Made by a program: the position numbers and the translations under genes
The notes under the pieces: model-generated
What the model was told of the DNA's origin: nothing
What the model saw: only the letters and a program-made list of their open reading frames with translations
Database searches by the model: none
Shown: positions 1 through 6,948 of the stretch, one piece after another
Layout: every line of letters starts with the position of its first letter
How positions within the stretch are numbered: the stretch's first letter is position 1
DNA from: Burkholderiales bacterium
GTDB taxonomy: Bacteria; Pseudomonadota; Gammaproteobacteria; Burkholderiales; Burkholderiaceae_E
Direction of reading: 5' to 3'
Assembly (NCBI GenBank): GCA_027489195.1
Contig: JAIYAG010000017.1
Coordinates: forward strand, 1-11,820
Length of the DNA stretch: 11,820 nt

Positions 1-2
1 CC

Positions 3-848
3 CTGATGCTGTCGGCCTGCACCGGCTTCGACGCCCATGACGCGCTGTCGTACCCGTCCGATCCGCGGGCGTGTTTCCCGCTCGCCGAGGCGGACCTGTC
101 GCGGCTGCGTGTCGGCTACACCGAGGACTTCGGCGTCTGCGCGGTCGATGCCGACATCCGCCGGACCTTCCGCCATCGCATCGAGGCGATCAGGCCGATG
201 GTGGCGTCCTGCGAGCCGGTGTCGATCGACGGGATCGGCGACGCCGACGACGCGTTCGACGTGCTGCGCGCCGAGGCCTTCGTCGCGGCGTTCGCACAGG
301 TCTACGCGAGCGCGCCCGAGACGCTCGGGCCCAACGTGCGGGCCAACGTCGAGATGGCCGGTGCGATCACGCTCGCCGACCGGGCCCGAGCGCATGTCGC
401 GCAGACCCGGATCGCGCGTGGCTTCGCACGCGCCCTCGAGTCCTTCGACCTGCTGCTCGCACCGGTGACGCCGGTCTCGCCGTTCCCGTGGACCGAGCTC
501 TACGCGGCGCGGGTGGACGGGCAGGCGATGCGCAGCTACTACCAGTGGCTGGCGCTGTGCTACGTGGTGACCGTGGGCACGCACCCGGCGCTGTCGCTGC
601 CCTGCGGACGCGACGAGGCGGGCATGCCGTTCGGGCTGCAGCTGATCGGCAGGCTGCGCGGCGAGGCCGGACTGCTGTCGGCCGCGCTGTCGCTCGAACG
701 CGCGTTCGCCTCCGACGCCGCGCTTGCGCGGCCGCGGCCCGACGAGAGGCTGCTGCGCGTGCCGCAGCCGGCGCTGCGCTCGATCGTCACGCATCCGCCG
801 GGGAGCGGGGCGGGTGCACGGGTGTCCGGGTCGGCGACCGCGGTCTGA
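3..848 (+). CDS. Amidase signature family enzyme, C-terminal part (5' truncated by window edge)
   Basis: This is the C-terminal 281 residues of an amidase-signature (AS) enzyme, a family that hydrolyses carboxamide bonds with a Ser-cisSer-Lys triad. The frame is open to the window edge, and the first residues (LMLSACTGFDAHDALSYP) match the post-catalytic segment of AS enzymes, so the Lys, the Gly/Ser-rich signature and the catalytic Ser lie upstream. The ATG at 6 is therefore internal, not a real start. Supporting blocks are a strand-helix near residues 35-55 (RVGYTEDFGVC followed by VDADIRRTF), the LLLAPVTPVSPFPW segment, and the C-terminal ALSLPCGRDEAGMPFGLQLIG block, which is characteristic of amidases including GatA-like and non-GatA members. 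The substrate cannot be told from this part. The nearby genes are not a gatCAB operon, so a stand-alone amidase is more likely than the tRNA amidotransferase subunit. The gene converges on the GST-like gene, 61 bp away. Confidence 0.88.
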   Translation: MMLSACTGFDAHDALSYPSDPRACFPLAEADLSRLRVGYTEDFGVCAVDADIRRTFRHRIEAIRPMVASCEPVSIDGIGDADDAFDVLRAEAFVAAFAQVYASAPETLGPNVRANVEMAGAITLADRARAHVAQTRIARGFARALESFDLLLAPVTPVSPFPWTELYAARVDGQAMRSYYQWLALCYVVTVGTHPALSLPCGRDEAGMPFGLQLIGRLRGEAGLLSAALSLERAFASDAALARPRPDERLLRVPQPALRSIVTHPPGSGAGARVSGSATAV

Positions 849-856
849 CGCGCGGC

Positions 857-912
857 TGACGCGGGGCGATACGCGTCCGAAGGACGGCCGAGGGCCCTCC
901 AGCGCCCCGTCA
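857..912. terminator. Nested inverted repeat between convergent genes, candidate bidirectional terminator
   Basis: The outer arms are TGAC plus GGGGCG (857-860 and 863-868, with a 2-nt GC bulge) pairing with CGCCCC plus GTCA (903-912). Inside sit two smaller elements: a CGTCC-GAA-GGACG hairpin at 874-886 and the perfect palindrome GAGGGCCCTC at 890-899. The structure fills the gap between the amidase and GST-like genes, and its right arm includes the GST-like stop codon (910-912). There is no T-tract on either strand, so classical intrinsic termination is uncertain. In such G+C-rich DNA some pairing is expected by chance. Confidence 0.35.
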
Positions 913-1935
913 GCCCCGAGCCAGCGCCTCGCGCGCCGCCGCCGGCAGGTCCGCGTCCACCCGCCCGCGCGCAGCCGCCGGCAGCGACCGGTAGGCGTCG
1001 CGCAGCTCGGCCAGGCAGCGCACCTGGTACTTGAAGGTGCCCTGCTCGTAGCGCAGGCCCCAGGCCTCGAACGCGAAGGTGTCGCGGCCGGCGGCGATCG
1101 CGGCGGCGTTCGCCTCGAGGAAGGGGAAGTAGACCTCGGCGGCCACCGCGAGCAGGCCCGCGACCGCGGGCGAGGTCGGCGCCTCCGGCGCCCGCCAGTC
1201 GCCCTCCACGCCCGAGGCGTCGTCGAGGTGCATCAGCCAGCGCAGCACGAACGGGAAGCGCGCGCGCAGGTGCTCGCAGGCGGTCGGGTCGTTCGCGAGC
1301 TGCGAGAGCTGGCCCATCCAGGCGAAGTCGGCGATCGAGGGGCGGCCGCCGAACAGGAAGCGTTCCTCGGTCACATGGGCCTCGAGGAGCGCCATCACGC
1401 GGTCGGCGCTCGCCTCGACCAGCGGCGCGTTCTGCGGCGTGCAGCCGACCAGGGCCATGCGTCCGACCTGCCGGTCCCGGAAGCGCGACGCGTGGCCCAT
1501 GATCGCCTCGCGCCCCTCGCCCGCGAGCCGGTCGAAGGCGAGCCACTCGCTCGTCTGGCGCTGGTCGCGCTCGCGCAGCCAGCGGTACAGGAACATCGCC
1601 TTGGTGCCCCACTCGTCGGCCATGTCCTCGAGCAGCGCCGCGAGGAAGGCCTGCGCCGGATCGTCGGGCACGACCGAGCGCTCGCCCGGGTGCAGCCGCT
1701 CGAGCTCGCGGATCAGCGGGGTGGAGTCGTTGGCATGGCGCCCGTCGGGGAAGCGCAGCACCGGGATGACCGGCACCTTCACCCGCGACATCACCTCGGG
1801 GGCCTCGGGCGTGCCGATCTGCACCCAGTCGTGCGCCAGCCTGCGGTAGCGCAGCACCGCGCGCATCTTCATCGAATACGGCGAGCCGAGGCCGCCGTAG
1901 AGCAGGTAGCGGCCGGTCGGGGGCGTGTCGTCCAA
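910..1935 (-). CDS. Glutathione S-transferase-like protein with long C-terminal extension
   Basis: This is a predicted cytosolic 341-residue protein of the glutathione S-transferase superfamily. The N-terminal thioredoxin-fold domain (about residues 9-85) has the opening strand YLLYGG, then the active-site-like segment GSPYSMKMR at 17-25, the VPVIPVL strand carrying the likely cis-Pro, and a DSTPLIRELE segment in place of the usual E-S glutathione contact. An all-helical C-domain follows, with RPSIADFAWMGQL as the usual helix-capping motif. At 341 residues it is roughly 100 longer than a typical GST (200-230); the extra C-terminus has no motif I recognise. The chosen start is TTG at 1935 because AGGAG lies 7 nt upstream. 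The frame stays open to a codon at 2016, but that extension is a Pro/Arg-rich stretch covering the promoter and looks non-coding. Substrate unknown; detoxification or stress is only a family-level guess. Confidence 0.83.
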   Translation of the reverse strand: MDDTPPTGRYLLYGGLGSPYSMKMRAVLRYRRLAHDWVQIGTPEAPEVMSRVKVPVIPVLRFPDGRHANDSTPLIRELERLHPGERSVVPDDPAQAFLAALLEDMADEWGTKAMFLYRWLRERDQRQTSEWLAFDRLAGEGREAIMGHASRFRDRQVGRMALVGCTPQNAPLVEASADRVMALLEAHVTEERFLFGGRPSIADFAWMGQLSQLANDPTACEHLRARFPFVLRWLMHLDDASGVEGDWRAPEAPTSPAVAGLLAVAAEVYFPFLEANAAAIAAGRDTFAFEAWGLRYEQGTFKYQVRCLAELRDAYRSLPAAARGRVDADLPAAAREALARG

Positions 1936-1942
1936 GGGAGGT

Positions 1943-1947
1943 CTCCT
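1943..1947 (-). promoter_or_regulatory. Ribosome binding site deciding a TTG start
   Basis: On the minus strand AGGAG occupies 1947-1943, exactly 7 nt before the TTG at 1935-1933. No in-frame ATG or GTG nearby has a comparable site, so this pair fixes the GST-like gene's start. Confidence 0.65.
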
Positions 1948-1974
1948 GCAGCGCGTCGGGCGCGGGGTCGGCCG

Positions 1975-1980
1975 ATCATA
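1975..1980 (-). promoter_or_regulatory. Candidate -10 element for the GST-like gene
   Basis: The minus strand reads TATGAT at 1980-1975, five of six matches to the sigma-70 -10 consensus, in an otherwise very G+C-rich stretch. It would place the transcript start about 32 nt before the TTG codon, ahead of the AGGAG site. No convincing -35 box lies at 16-18 bp. A GC-rich hairpin (GCCGCG at 1982-1987 with CGCGGC at 1992-1997) sits directly upstream in the spacer. Confidence 0.4.
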
Positions 1981-2003
1981 AGCCGCGGGGCCGCGGCACC
2001 CGC

Positions 2004-2032
2004 TTGACGCGGGCACGGAGCGCCCCCATCTT
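2004..2032 (+). promoter_or_regulatory. Candidate sigma-70-like promoter for the DUF456 gene
   Basis: TTGACG at 2004-2009 matches five of six bases of the -35 consensus. It is followed at 17 bp by CATCTT (2027-2032), a weak -10 with three of six matches. It lies 44 bp before the DUF456 start and diverges from the candidate promoter of the GST-like gene. Confidence 0.35.
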
Positions 2033-2060
2033 GGAACGACGGGCCGCGCCGCGGCCGATC

Positions 2061-2068
2061 GGGAGGAG
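2061..2068 (+). promoter_or_regulatory. Ribosome binding site of the DUF456 gene
   Basis: GGGAGGAG ends 7 nt before the ATG at 2076. It selects this ATG over an upstream in-frame codon at 2004, which would overlap the candidate -35 box and add a charged non-hydrophobic extension. Confidence 0.7.
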
Positions 2069-2075
2069 CGCCCGG

Positions 2076-2558
2076 ATGGACACGCTGCTGTGGGTCGTCG
2101 CCGTCGTGCTGATCGTCGCGGGCGTGGCGGGCACCATCCTGCCGGCGCTGCCCGGCACGGCGCTGGCCTTCGCGGGCATCCTGCTCGCCGCCTGGATCGA
2201 CGGCTTCACGCGGGTCACCGGCTGGACGGTCGCCGTCTGCGGCCTGCTGATGCTGCTCGCCTGGGGCGCCGACTACGCGTCGGGGATCATCGGCGCGCGC
2301 AAGGCCGGCGCGAGCCGGCTCGCGGTCGCGGGCGCGGCGATCGGCACGGTGGCCGGGATCTTCACCGGCTTCATCGGGCTGCTGTTCATGCCGCTGGTGG
2401 GCGCGGCGATCGGCGAATACATCGCCGACCGGAATGCGGCCCGCGCCGCCCACGTGGGCGTGGCGACTTGGATCGGGCTGCTGATCGGCACGGTCGTGAA
2501 GGTGGTGATCACCTTCGTGATGATCGGGCTGTTCATCGCCGCGCTTCTGATCGGCTGA
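2076..2558 (+). CDS. DUF456 family small integral membrane protein
   Basis: This 160-residue, strongly hydrophobic inner-membrane protein belongs to the DUF456 family, whose function is unknown. Family marks are the early ILPALPGTALAF segment (about 21-32) that separates two N-terminal membrane spans, and the Gly/Ala-rich core with IIGARKAGASRLAVAGAAIG followed by small-residue G-x-x-x-G packing and LLFMPLVGAAIGEYIADR. A last block, GVATWIGLLIGTVVKV, leads into the C-terminal span. About four or five helices are expected over residues 3-20, 26-42, 50-66, 78-108 and 128-158. Length and architecture fit the family. The start is set by the GGGAGGAG site 7 nt before ATG. The gene is followed after 64 bp by the receiver-TPR gene on the same strand, which may be co-transcribed. 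Nothing here assigns a substrate or partner. Confidence 0.87.
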   Translation: MDTLLWVVAVVLIVAGVAGTILPALPGTALAFAGILLAAWIDGFTRVTGWTVAVCGLLMLLAWGADYASGIIGARKAGASRLAVAGAAIGTVAGIFTGFIGLLFMPLVGAAIGEYIADRNAARAAHVGVATWIGLLIGTVVKVVITFVMIGLFIAALLIG

Positions 2559-2622
2559 GCTGCCGGCTGTCGGGCGGGACGCGCCGCGCGGACCGCCGCG
2601 CATCGCGGCCCGGGGACCGTCC

Positions 2623-4338
2623 GTGCCACGGCGCTCGACCGCGCACCGCCTCGGCGTGAATGCTGCCGGGATGAGCGCCGTCCTGCCCACCCGCGTCGCG
2701 TCCCGCCCGCACCTGCCTTCGGCCGTGCGGGCGCTGGTCGTCGACGAGGATGCCGCGCTGCGCCCGGCGGTCCGGCTGCTGCTGCAGGGCCTGGGGATCG
2801 CGCAGGTCCAGCAGGTCGGCGACCCGGTCCGCGCGATCCGGATGATGGAGGTCGAGGTCTTCGACCTGGTGCTGTGCGAGGCGAGCTTCCGCTCGACGAT
2901 GGACGGCAGCCAGGTGCTCGAGTACGTGCGCACGCGCCGCCTGCTCGCGCCCTCGGCCGCGTTCCTGCTGATGAGCGCCGAGGCGATGCGTTCGCTGGTC
3001 GCGTCGGCGCGCGAGTGGCAGCCCGACGGATTCGTGCTCAAGCCGCTGACCGCGTCGGCGCTCGGGCCCCGCATCGAGCATGCACTGCGCCGCCGCGCGA
3101 TCCATGCGCCGCTGTTCGCGGCCGCCGACGCGCGCGACCCCGAGGCCATGCTCGCGCATGCCCGGCGCCTGGCCGAGGAGGCGGGCGGCGCGTCGCTCGA
3201 GCTGCTGCGCTGGCAGGCGCAGGCACTGATCGACCTGGGGCGCTTCGGGCAGGTGCGCGAGGTCTGCGACAAGGCGCTGTCGCTGCGTACCGACCTGCCG
3301 TGGACGGCGGTCGCGCTCGCGCACTGCGAGCGCGCCGAACGCCGCAGCGACGACGCGATCCGGCGGCTGCGCACCACGGTGCGCTTCCATCCGGCCGCCG
3401 GCGAGGCGTACGACCTGCTGATCGACCTGCTGCAGGAGACGGGTCAGGTCGAGCGCGCGCTCGCCGTCGCACGGCAGGCGCTCGAGCAGCTCTCGACCAC
3501 GCAGCGGCTGCGTGCGCTCGGCGAGCTGGCCCTCGCCCACGGCGAGCTGGCGCAGGCCGAGACCTGCTACACCGAGCTGATCCGGCGCACGTCGAGCTCG
3601 CTGACCCGCAGTCCGCTCGACACCTGCATGCTGGGGCAGGTGTTCGTCGACCGCGGCGCCGCCGACAAGGCGCTGCGCACGGTCGGTGCGGTCGACGGCG
3701 ACGCCGACACGCCGTCGCGCGCGCTCGCCGCCGCGGTGCAGGCGCAGGCCCATGTCGCGCAGGGCGACGCCGGCGCGTCCGAGGCCGCGGCGCGCACGGC
3801 GCTCGATCTCGCGACCGGCTCCGAGCCGACCGAGACGGTGCTGCTGCTGGTGGCGCAGGGCGCGTTCGCGGCCGGGCTGCACGACGAGGGCCGGCGCGTG
3901 GCCGAGCGCGCGGTCGCGCTGCGGCCGCGCTCGCGCGGGCCCGGTGCGCTCGCCCGCCGCGTGTTGACCGATGCCGGCTTCGAGCCCGAGGCCTTCGTGC
4001 GCGACGTGAGCGCGCTGCCGGCGGCGCCGCCCGTCGCGGCGCCGGGCGCCCGCGCCCCCGACGGCGGAACGACCGCCGCCGCCGACGTCGCCGAAGCGCT
4101 GGCCGCGCTGCAGCGCGCCCGCTTCGACGAGGCGCTGGCGCACATGGCGCGCGCCCGCGCGAAGCTGCCCGCGAACCCGATGGTGCTGATGGCCGCCGTG
4201 CAGGTGCAGATGCTGCGCATGCGCGCCAAGGGGTTCGATGCGGCGTCCGCGGCCGACGTGCGCCGCTGCCTCGCGGAGCTCGACCGCCAGATCCCCGGCG
4301 ACACGCGCGTGTTCACCGGCATGCCGGCGGGCGACTGA
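2623..4338 (+). CDS. Response-regulator-like receiver domain fused to TPR repeats (phospho-Asp replaced by Glu)
   Basis: This is a predicted cytoplasmic 571-residue regulatory scaffold. Residues 36-155 form a CheY-like receiver: the acidic pair D41-E42 in LVVDEDA, the MDG turn at 93-95, S118 in FLLMSAE and K140 in FVLKP all match the phosphorylation pocket. The acceptor position is Glu86 (DLVLCE, GAG at 2878-2880) instead of Asp. Residues about 160-460 are repeated helix pairs of tetratricopeptide type, for example the repeat around ALIDLGRFGQVREVCDKAL. An Ala/Pro linker at about 470-490 precedes a last helical unit. No DNA-binding or enzymatic output domain is visible, so the TPRs probably bind a partner protein. 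Similar receiver-TPR proteins occur in Pseudomonas and Betaproteobacteria. The GTG at 2623 has GGGGA about 6 nt upstream; ATG at 2671 (residue 17) is an alternative that keeps the whole receiver. No kinase gene is adjacent. Confidence 0.82.
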   Translation: MPRRSTAHRLGVNAAGMSAVLPTRVASRPHLPSAVRALVVDEDAALRPAVRLLLQGLGIAQVQQVGDPVRAIRMMEVEVFDLVLCEASFRSTMDGSQVLEYVRTRRLLAPSAAFLLMSAEAMRSLVASAREWQPDGFVLKPLTASALGPRIEHALRRRAIHAPLFAAADARDPEAMLAHARRLAEEAGGASLELLRWQAQALIDLGRFGQVREVCDKALSLRTDLPWTAVALAHCERAERRSDDAIRRLRTTVRFHPAAGEAYDLLIDLLQETGQVERALAVARQALEQLSTTQRLRALGELALAHGELAQAETCYTELIRRTSSSLTRSPLDTCMLGQVFVDRGAADKALRTVGAVDGDADTPSRALAAAVQAQAHVAQGDAGASEAAARTALDLATGSEPTETVLLLVAQGAFAAGLHDEGRRVAERAVALRPRSRGPGALARRVLTDAGFEPEAFVRDVSALPAAPPVAAPGARAPDGGTTAAADVAEALAALQRARFDEALAHMARARAKLPANPMVLMAAVQVQMLRMRAKGFDAASAADVRRCLAELDRQIPGDTRVFTGMPAGD

Positions 4339-4351
4339 AGCCCGCCTTCAG
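4335..4351. terminator. Hairpin carrying both convergent stop codons
   Basis: CTGAAG (4335-4340), a 5-nt loop CCCGC, and CTTCAG (4346-4351) form a perfect 6-bp stem. The left arm contains the TGA of the receiver-TPR gene and the right arm the TGA of the channel gene on the other strand. Copies of GCCGGC at 4323-4328 and 4351-4356 could extend the pairing across an internal loop. There is no T-tract, so this is a candidate shared terminator or 3'-end structure, not a proven one. Confidence 0.4.
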
Positions 4352-5424
4352 CCGGCCACCCGGGCCTGCAGCGCGCGCCGTCCCTCGGCGCTGGCGATCA
4401 CCACCAGGGCCTGGCCCGGCGAGACCGACGCGTCCTGCGGCGGATTGAAGCGCCACTCGCTGCCGTCGCGGACCGCGACCAGCAGCCATTCCACGCTGTG
4501 CCCGAGTGCGGCGATCCGCAGGGGGGACGGCCGCGGCGGCACCACCACCTCCTCGACCGCGAGCCGCTCGCCGGCACGCAGCAGCTCGTCCACCAGCGAC
4601 ACCATCTGCGGCCGGATCATCAGCGACGCGATCCGGTGCCCGCCGGTGTAGTCGGGCGACACGATCTGGTCGGCGCCCGCACGCAGCGTCTTGGCCGCGT
4701 TGCGCGGGTCGTGCACGCGCGCCACCACGCGGATCCCGGGGTTGAGCTGCTTGGCCGACAGGCTGATCACCAGGTTCTTCGAGTCGTCGCCGGTGACCGC
4801 GAAGACGCCCGCCGCCCGCGCGATGCCGGCGCGGGCGAGCACGTCGTCGTCGGCCGCGTCGCCGTGCAGCGCGAGCAGCCGCGGGTCGGCCTCGAGCCTG
4901 CCCTCGAGCGCGGCCGCGTCGTTCTCGACGACGACGAACGCGCGGCGGTCGGCGCGCAGCTCGTCGATCACGTAGCCGCCGATGCGGCCCGCGCCGCAGA
5001 CGATGAAGTGCCCGTCGAGGGTGTCGATAGCGGCCTGCATGCGGCGTCTCCGATAGGCGTGGTTCAGGTTCGTCTCGAGCAGGAAGGCGGTGACCGTCGA
5101 GAACAGGAAGGTCATGTTGGCGATGCCGGCCAGCGCGATCGCCATGGTGAAGAACCGGCCGAGGTCGGTGTGGCGCATCTCGACCACTTCCCCGTAGCCG
5201 ATCGTCGCCACCGTGATGAACGTCATGTAGAGCCCGTCGACCACCGTGGTGCCGGGCTTGCCGAGCGCGAGGTAGCCGAGCGTGCCGGCCAGGAGGATCA
5301 CGACGAACACGCCGAGCGCGCCCAGCAGCCGCCTGAAATGGGGGCTGTCGACGAGGATCGCGAGGAGGAGGCGCACCGGCCGATCGTAGGGCGTCGGGGC
5401 CCCGTGCGACTTGATCGAGCGCAA
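4348..5424 (-). CDS. Two-TM potassium channel with C-terminal RCK (TrkA-N/TrkA-C) domain
   Basis: This 358-residue inner-membrane protein has the plan of prokaryotic ligand-gated K+ channels such as MthK. The first span is at about 33-54, the pore helix and selectivity filter TVATIGYGE have the TIGYG core at 74-78, and the second span is at about 90-116. An Arg-rich linker (124-128) leads to a Rossmann RCK/TrkA-N domain with FIVCGAGRIGG at 140-150 and an acidic residue ending the second strand (VVVEND, E167). A TrkA-C-like module occupies about 265-350. Family knowledge says RCK domains bind nucleotides or Ca2+ and gate K+ flux. The start is uncertain: TTG at 5424 has no clear ribosome site, and GTG at 5376 (residue 17) is an alternative. 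The gene lies just downstream of glgA on the same strand, probably in one transcript. An internal ATG at residue 129 has a good ribosome site (separate entry). Confidence 0.86.
   Translation of the reverse strand: MRSIKSHGAPTPYDRPVRLLLAILVDSPHFRRLLGALGVFVVILLAGTLGYLALGKPGTTVVDGLYMTFITVATIGYGEVVEMRHTDLGRFFTMAIALAGIANMTFLFSTVTAFLLETNLNHAYRRRRMQAAIDTLDGHFIVCGAGRIGGYVIDELRADRRAFVVVENDAAALEGRLEADPRLLALHGDAADDDVLARAGIARAAGVFAVTGDDSKNLVISLSAKQLNPGIRVVARVHDPRNAAKTLRAGADQIVSPDYTGGHRIASLMIRPQMVSLVDELLRAGERLAVEEVVVPPRPSPLRIAALGHSVEWLLVAVRDGSEWRFNPPQDASVSPGQALVVIASAEGRRALQARVAG
5048..5052 (-). promoter_or_regulatory. Internal ribosome binding site at the pore/RCK junction of the channel gene
   Basis: On the minus strand CGGAG (5052-5048) lies 7 nt before an in-frame ATG at 5040-5038, codon 129 of the channel. 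That Met sits exactly in the linker after the second span and before the RCK domain (RRRMQAAIDTLDGHFIVCG). It could start a separate soluble RCK polypeptide of about 230 residues, as known for MthK. Short purine-rich motifs are common in G+C-rich coding DNA, so this is a candidate only. Confidence 0.4.
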
Positions 5425-5427
5425 GTC

Positions 5428-5443
5428 GGCGCGTCGCCGCGCC
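5428..5443 (-). other. GC-rich hairpin between glgA and the channel gene
   Basis: GGCGCG (5428-5433), a TCGC loop and CGCGCC (5438-5443) form a perfect 6-bp stem within the 24-bp glgA-channel gap, right after the glgA stop. There is no T-tract. It would sit over the place where a ribosome site for the TTG at 5424 should be. It may be an mRNA stability or attenuation element, or chance in G+C-rich DNA. Confidence 0.3.
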
Positions 5444-5448
5444 CGCGC

Positions 5449-6948
5449 TCAGGGCCCCGCGAGTGCCTCGGCGTACAGGGCGGCGTAGCGGGCGGCGGGC
5501 GCCCGCCAGGACGTGTCCTGCGCCATCGCCCGACGCTGCACCCGCTTCCAGGCGGCCGGATGGTGCCAGCCGTCGAGCGCGTGGCGCAGTGCCCGCGCGA
5601 GCGCCTCGGGGCTGGCCCCGGCGAACGCGAAGCCGGTGGCGCGGTCCTCGCGCAGCGCCTCCTCGTCGGCGTCCACCACCGTGTCGGCCAGGCCGCCCAC
5701 CCGGTGCACCACCGGCAGCGACCCGTAGCGCAGCCCGTAGAGCTGGGTGAGCCCGCAGGGCTCGAAGCGCGAGGGCACGCCGATCAGGTCGCTGCCGGCG
5801 ACGACGCGGTGCGCGAGCGCCTCGTCGTAGCCGATGCGCACGCCGACCGCATCGGGTGCGGCCTGCGCGGCGGCGCGCCAGGCGTGCTCGAGCGCCGGAT
5901 CGCCGGAGCCGACCAGCGCCACCTGGCCGCCGGCGCCCAGCCACTGCGGCAGCGTCGACAGCAGCAGGTCCAGGCCCTTCTGCGGCGTGAGCCGGCTGAT
6001 CACGCCGAGCAGCGGCGCACCGGCGACCTGCGCCAGGCCCAGTTCGCGCTGCAGCGCCAGCTTGCACGCGGCCTTGCCGGCCAGGTCGGTCGCATCGTAG
6101 GGCGCGGCGATCGCCGGGTCGGCGGCGGGGTTCCACACCGCATCGTCGATCCCGTTGACGATGCCGGTCAGGCGGTCGGCGCGGTGGCGCAGCACGTCGT
6201 CGAGCTCGTGGCCTTCGGCGGGGCCGAGGATCTCGCGCGCATAGGTGGGGCTGACCGTGGTGATCCGGTCGGCGAACATCAGGCCGCCCTTGAGCAGCCG
6301 CAGGGTGCCGTGGAACTCGATGCCGGCCGGACCCGCCATCCACGCCGGCAGACCGAGCTCGCCGAAGCGCTCGAGCGCGAAGCGGCCCTGGTAGGCAAGG
6401 TTGTGCACCGTCAGCACGGTGCGCGCGTGCGTGCCCGCCGTGCCGCGTGCGGCGAGGTAGACCGGCACCAGCGCCGCATGCCAGTCGTGCGCATGCACGA
6501 CCGCGGGGGCCCAGTCGGGGTCCAGGCCGCCGGCCGCGAGCTGCGCGCCGGTCCAGCCGAGCAGCCCGAAGCGCTGCAGCGTGTCCGCCCACTCCTGCCC
6601 GTCGGGTCCGAGGTAGGGGTTGCCGGGGCGGTCGTAGAGCCAGGGCGCGTCGATCAGGTAGGTCGGCACGTCGGAGCCGGGCAGCGTACCGCGCAGCAGC
6701 GCCACGCGGGCCGCGCCGAACGCCGCGCCGATCCGCGCCACTTCGGTGGCGCCGGCGAGCGCCTGGCGCAGCGCCGGGTAGGCGGGCAGCAGCAGGCGCG
6801 CGTCGAGCCCGGCCGCGCGCTGTGCCGCGGGGAGCGCTGCGACCACGTCTGCGAGCCCGCCGGTCTTGACCAGCGGGAACCATTCCGCGGCCACGTGCAG
6901 CACGCGCAGCGGCGCGGGACGGCCCGCGCCCTTCCGGACCCTGGCCAT
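5449..6948 (-). CDS. glgA: Glycogen synthase (ADP-glucose: starch/glycogen glucosyltransferase)
   Basis: GlgA transfers glucose from ADP-glucose to the non-reducing end of an alpha-1,4-glucan in the cytoplasm, the elongation step of bacterial glycogen synthesis. The 499-residue protein is a GT5 GT-B enzyme. The N-terminal half has VLHVAAEWFPLVKTGGLADV with the nucleotide-sugar-binding K28 and GGLADV loop, VHAHDWHAALVPVYL (H152-A-H-D155), and TVHNLAYQG. The C-terminal half has GVISRLTPQKGLDLLL, GYDEALAHRVVAGSDL, and the catalytic SRFEPCGLTQLYGLRYG with E396. Length fits the family (about 480-500). The start is the ATG at 6948: it overlaps the glgC stop as TGATG and gives the expected N-terminus. 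No strong ribosome site precedes it, which suggests translational coupling to glgC. The frame is open much further upstream, but that part is antisense-of-frame over glgC and not real protein. Confidence 0.96.
   Translation of the reverse strand: MARVRKGAGRPAPLRVLHVAAEWFPLVKTGGLADVVAALPAAQRAAGLDARLLLPAYPALRQALAGATEVARIGAAFGAARVALLRGTLPGSDVPTYLIDAPWLYDRPGNPYLGPDGQEWADTLQRFGLLGWTGAQLAAGGLDPDWAPAVVHAHDWHAALVPVYLAARGTAGTHARTVLTVHNLAYQGRFALERFGELGLPAWMAGPAGIEFHGTLRLLKGGLMFADRITTVSPTYAREILGPAEGHELDDVLRHRADRLTGIVNGIDDAVWNPAADPAIAAPYDATDLAGKAACKLALQRELGLAQVAGAPLLGVISRLTPQKGLDLLLSTLPQWLGAGGQVALVGSGDPALEHAWRAAAQAAPDAVGVRIGYDEALAHRVVAGSDLIGVPSRFEPCGLTQLYGLRYGSLPVVHRVGGLADTVVDADEEALREDRATGFAFAGASPEALARALRHALDGWHHPAAWKRVQRRAMAQDTSWRAPAARYAALYAEALAGP

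Noticed and set aside
3..848. Amidase as GatA of the tRNA amidotransferase
   Set aside because: No gatB or gatC neighbour is present, and the retained C-terminal blocks are shared by many non-GatA amidases. The deciding N-terminal part is outside the window.
2533..4143. 536-codon open frame on the minus strand across the receiver-TPR gene
   Set aside because: Its product is Arg/Gly/Gln/Ala-rich with no recognisable motif and is exactly antisense to a gene with clear receiver and TPR motifs. Long antisense frames are expected in such G+C-rich coding DNA.
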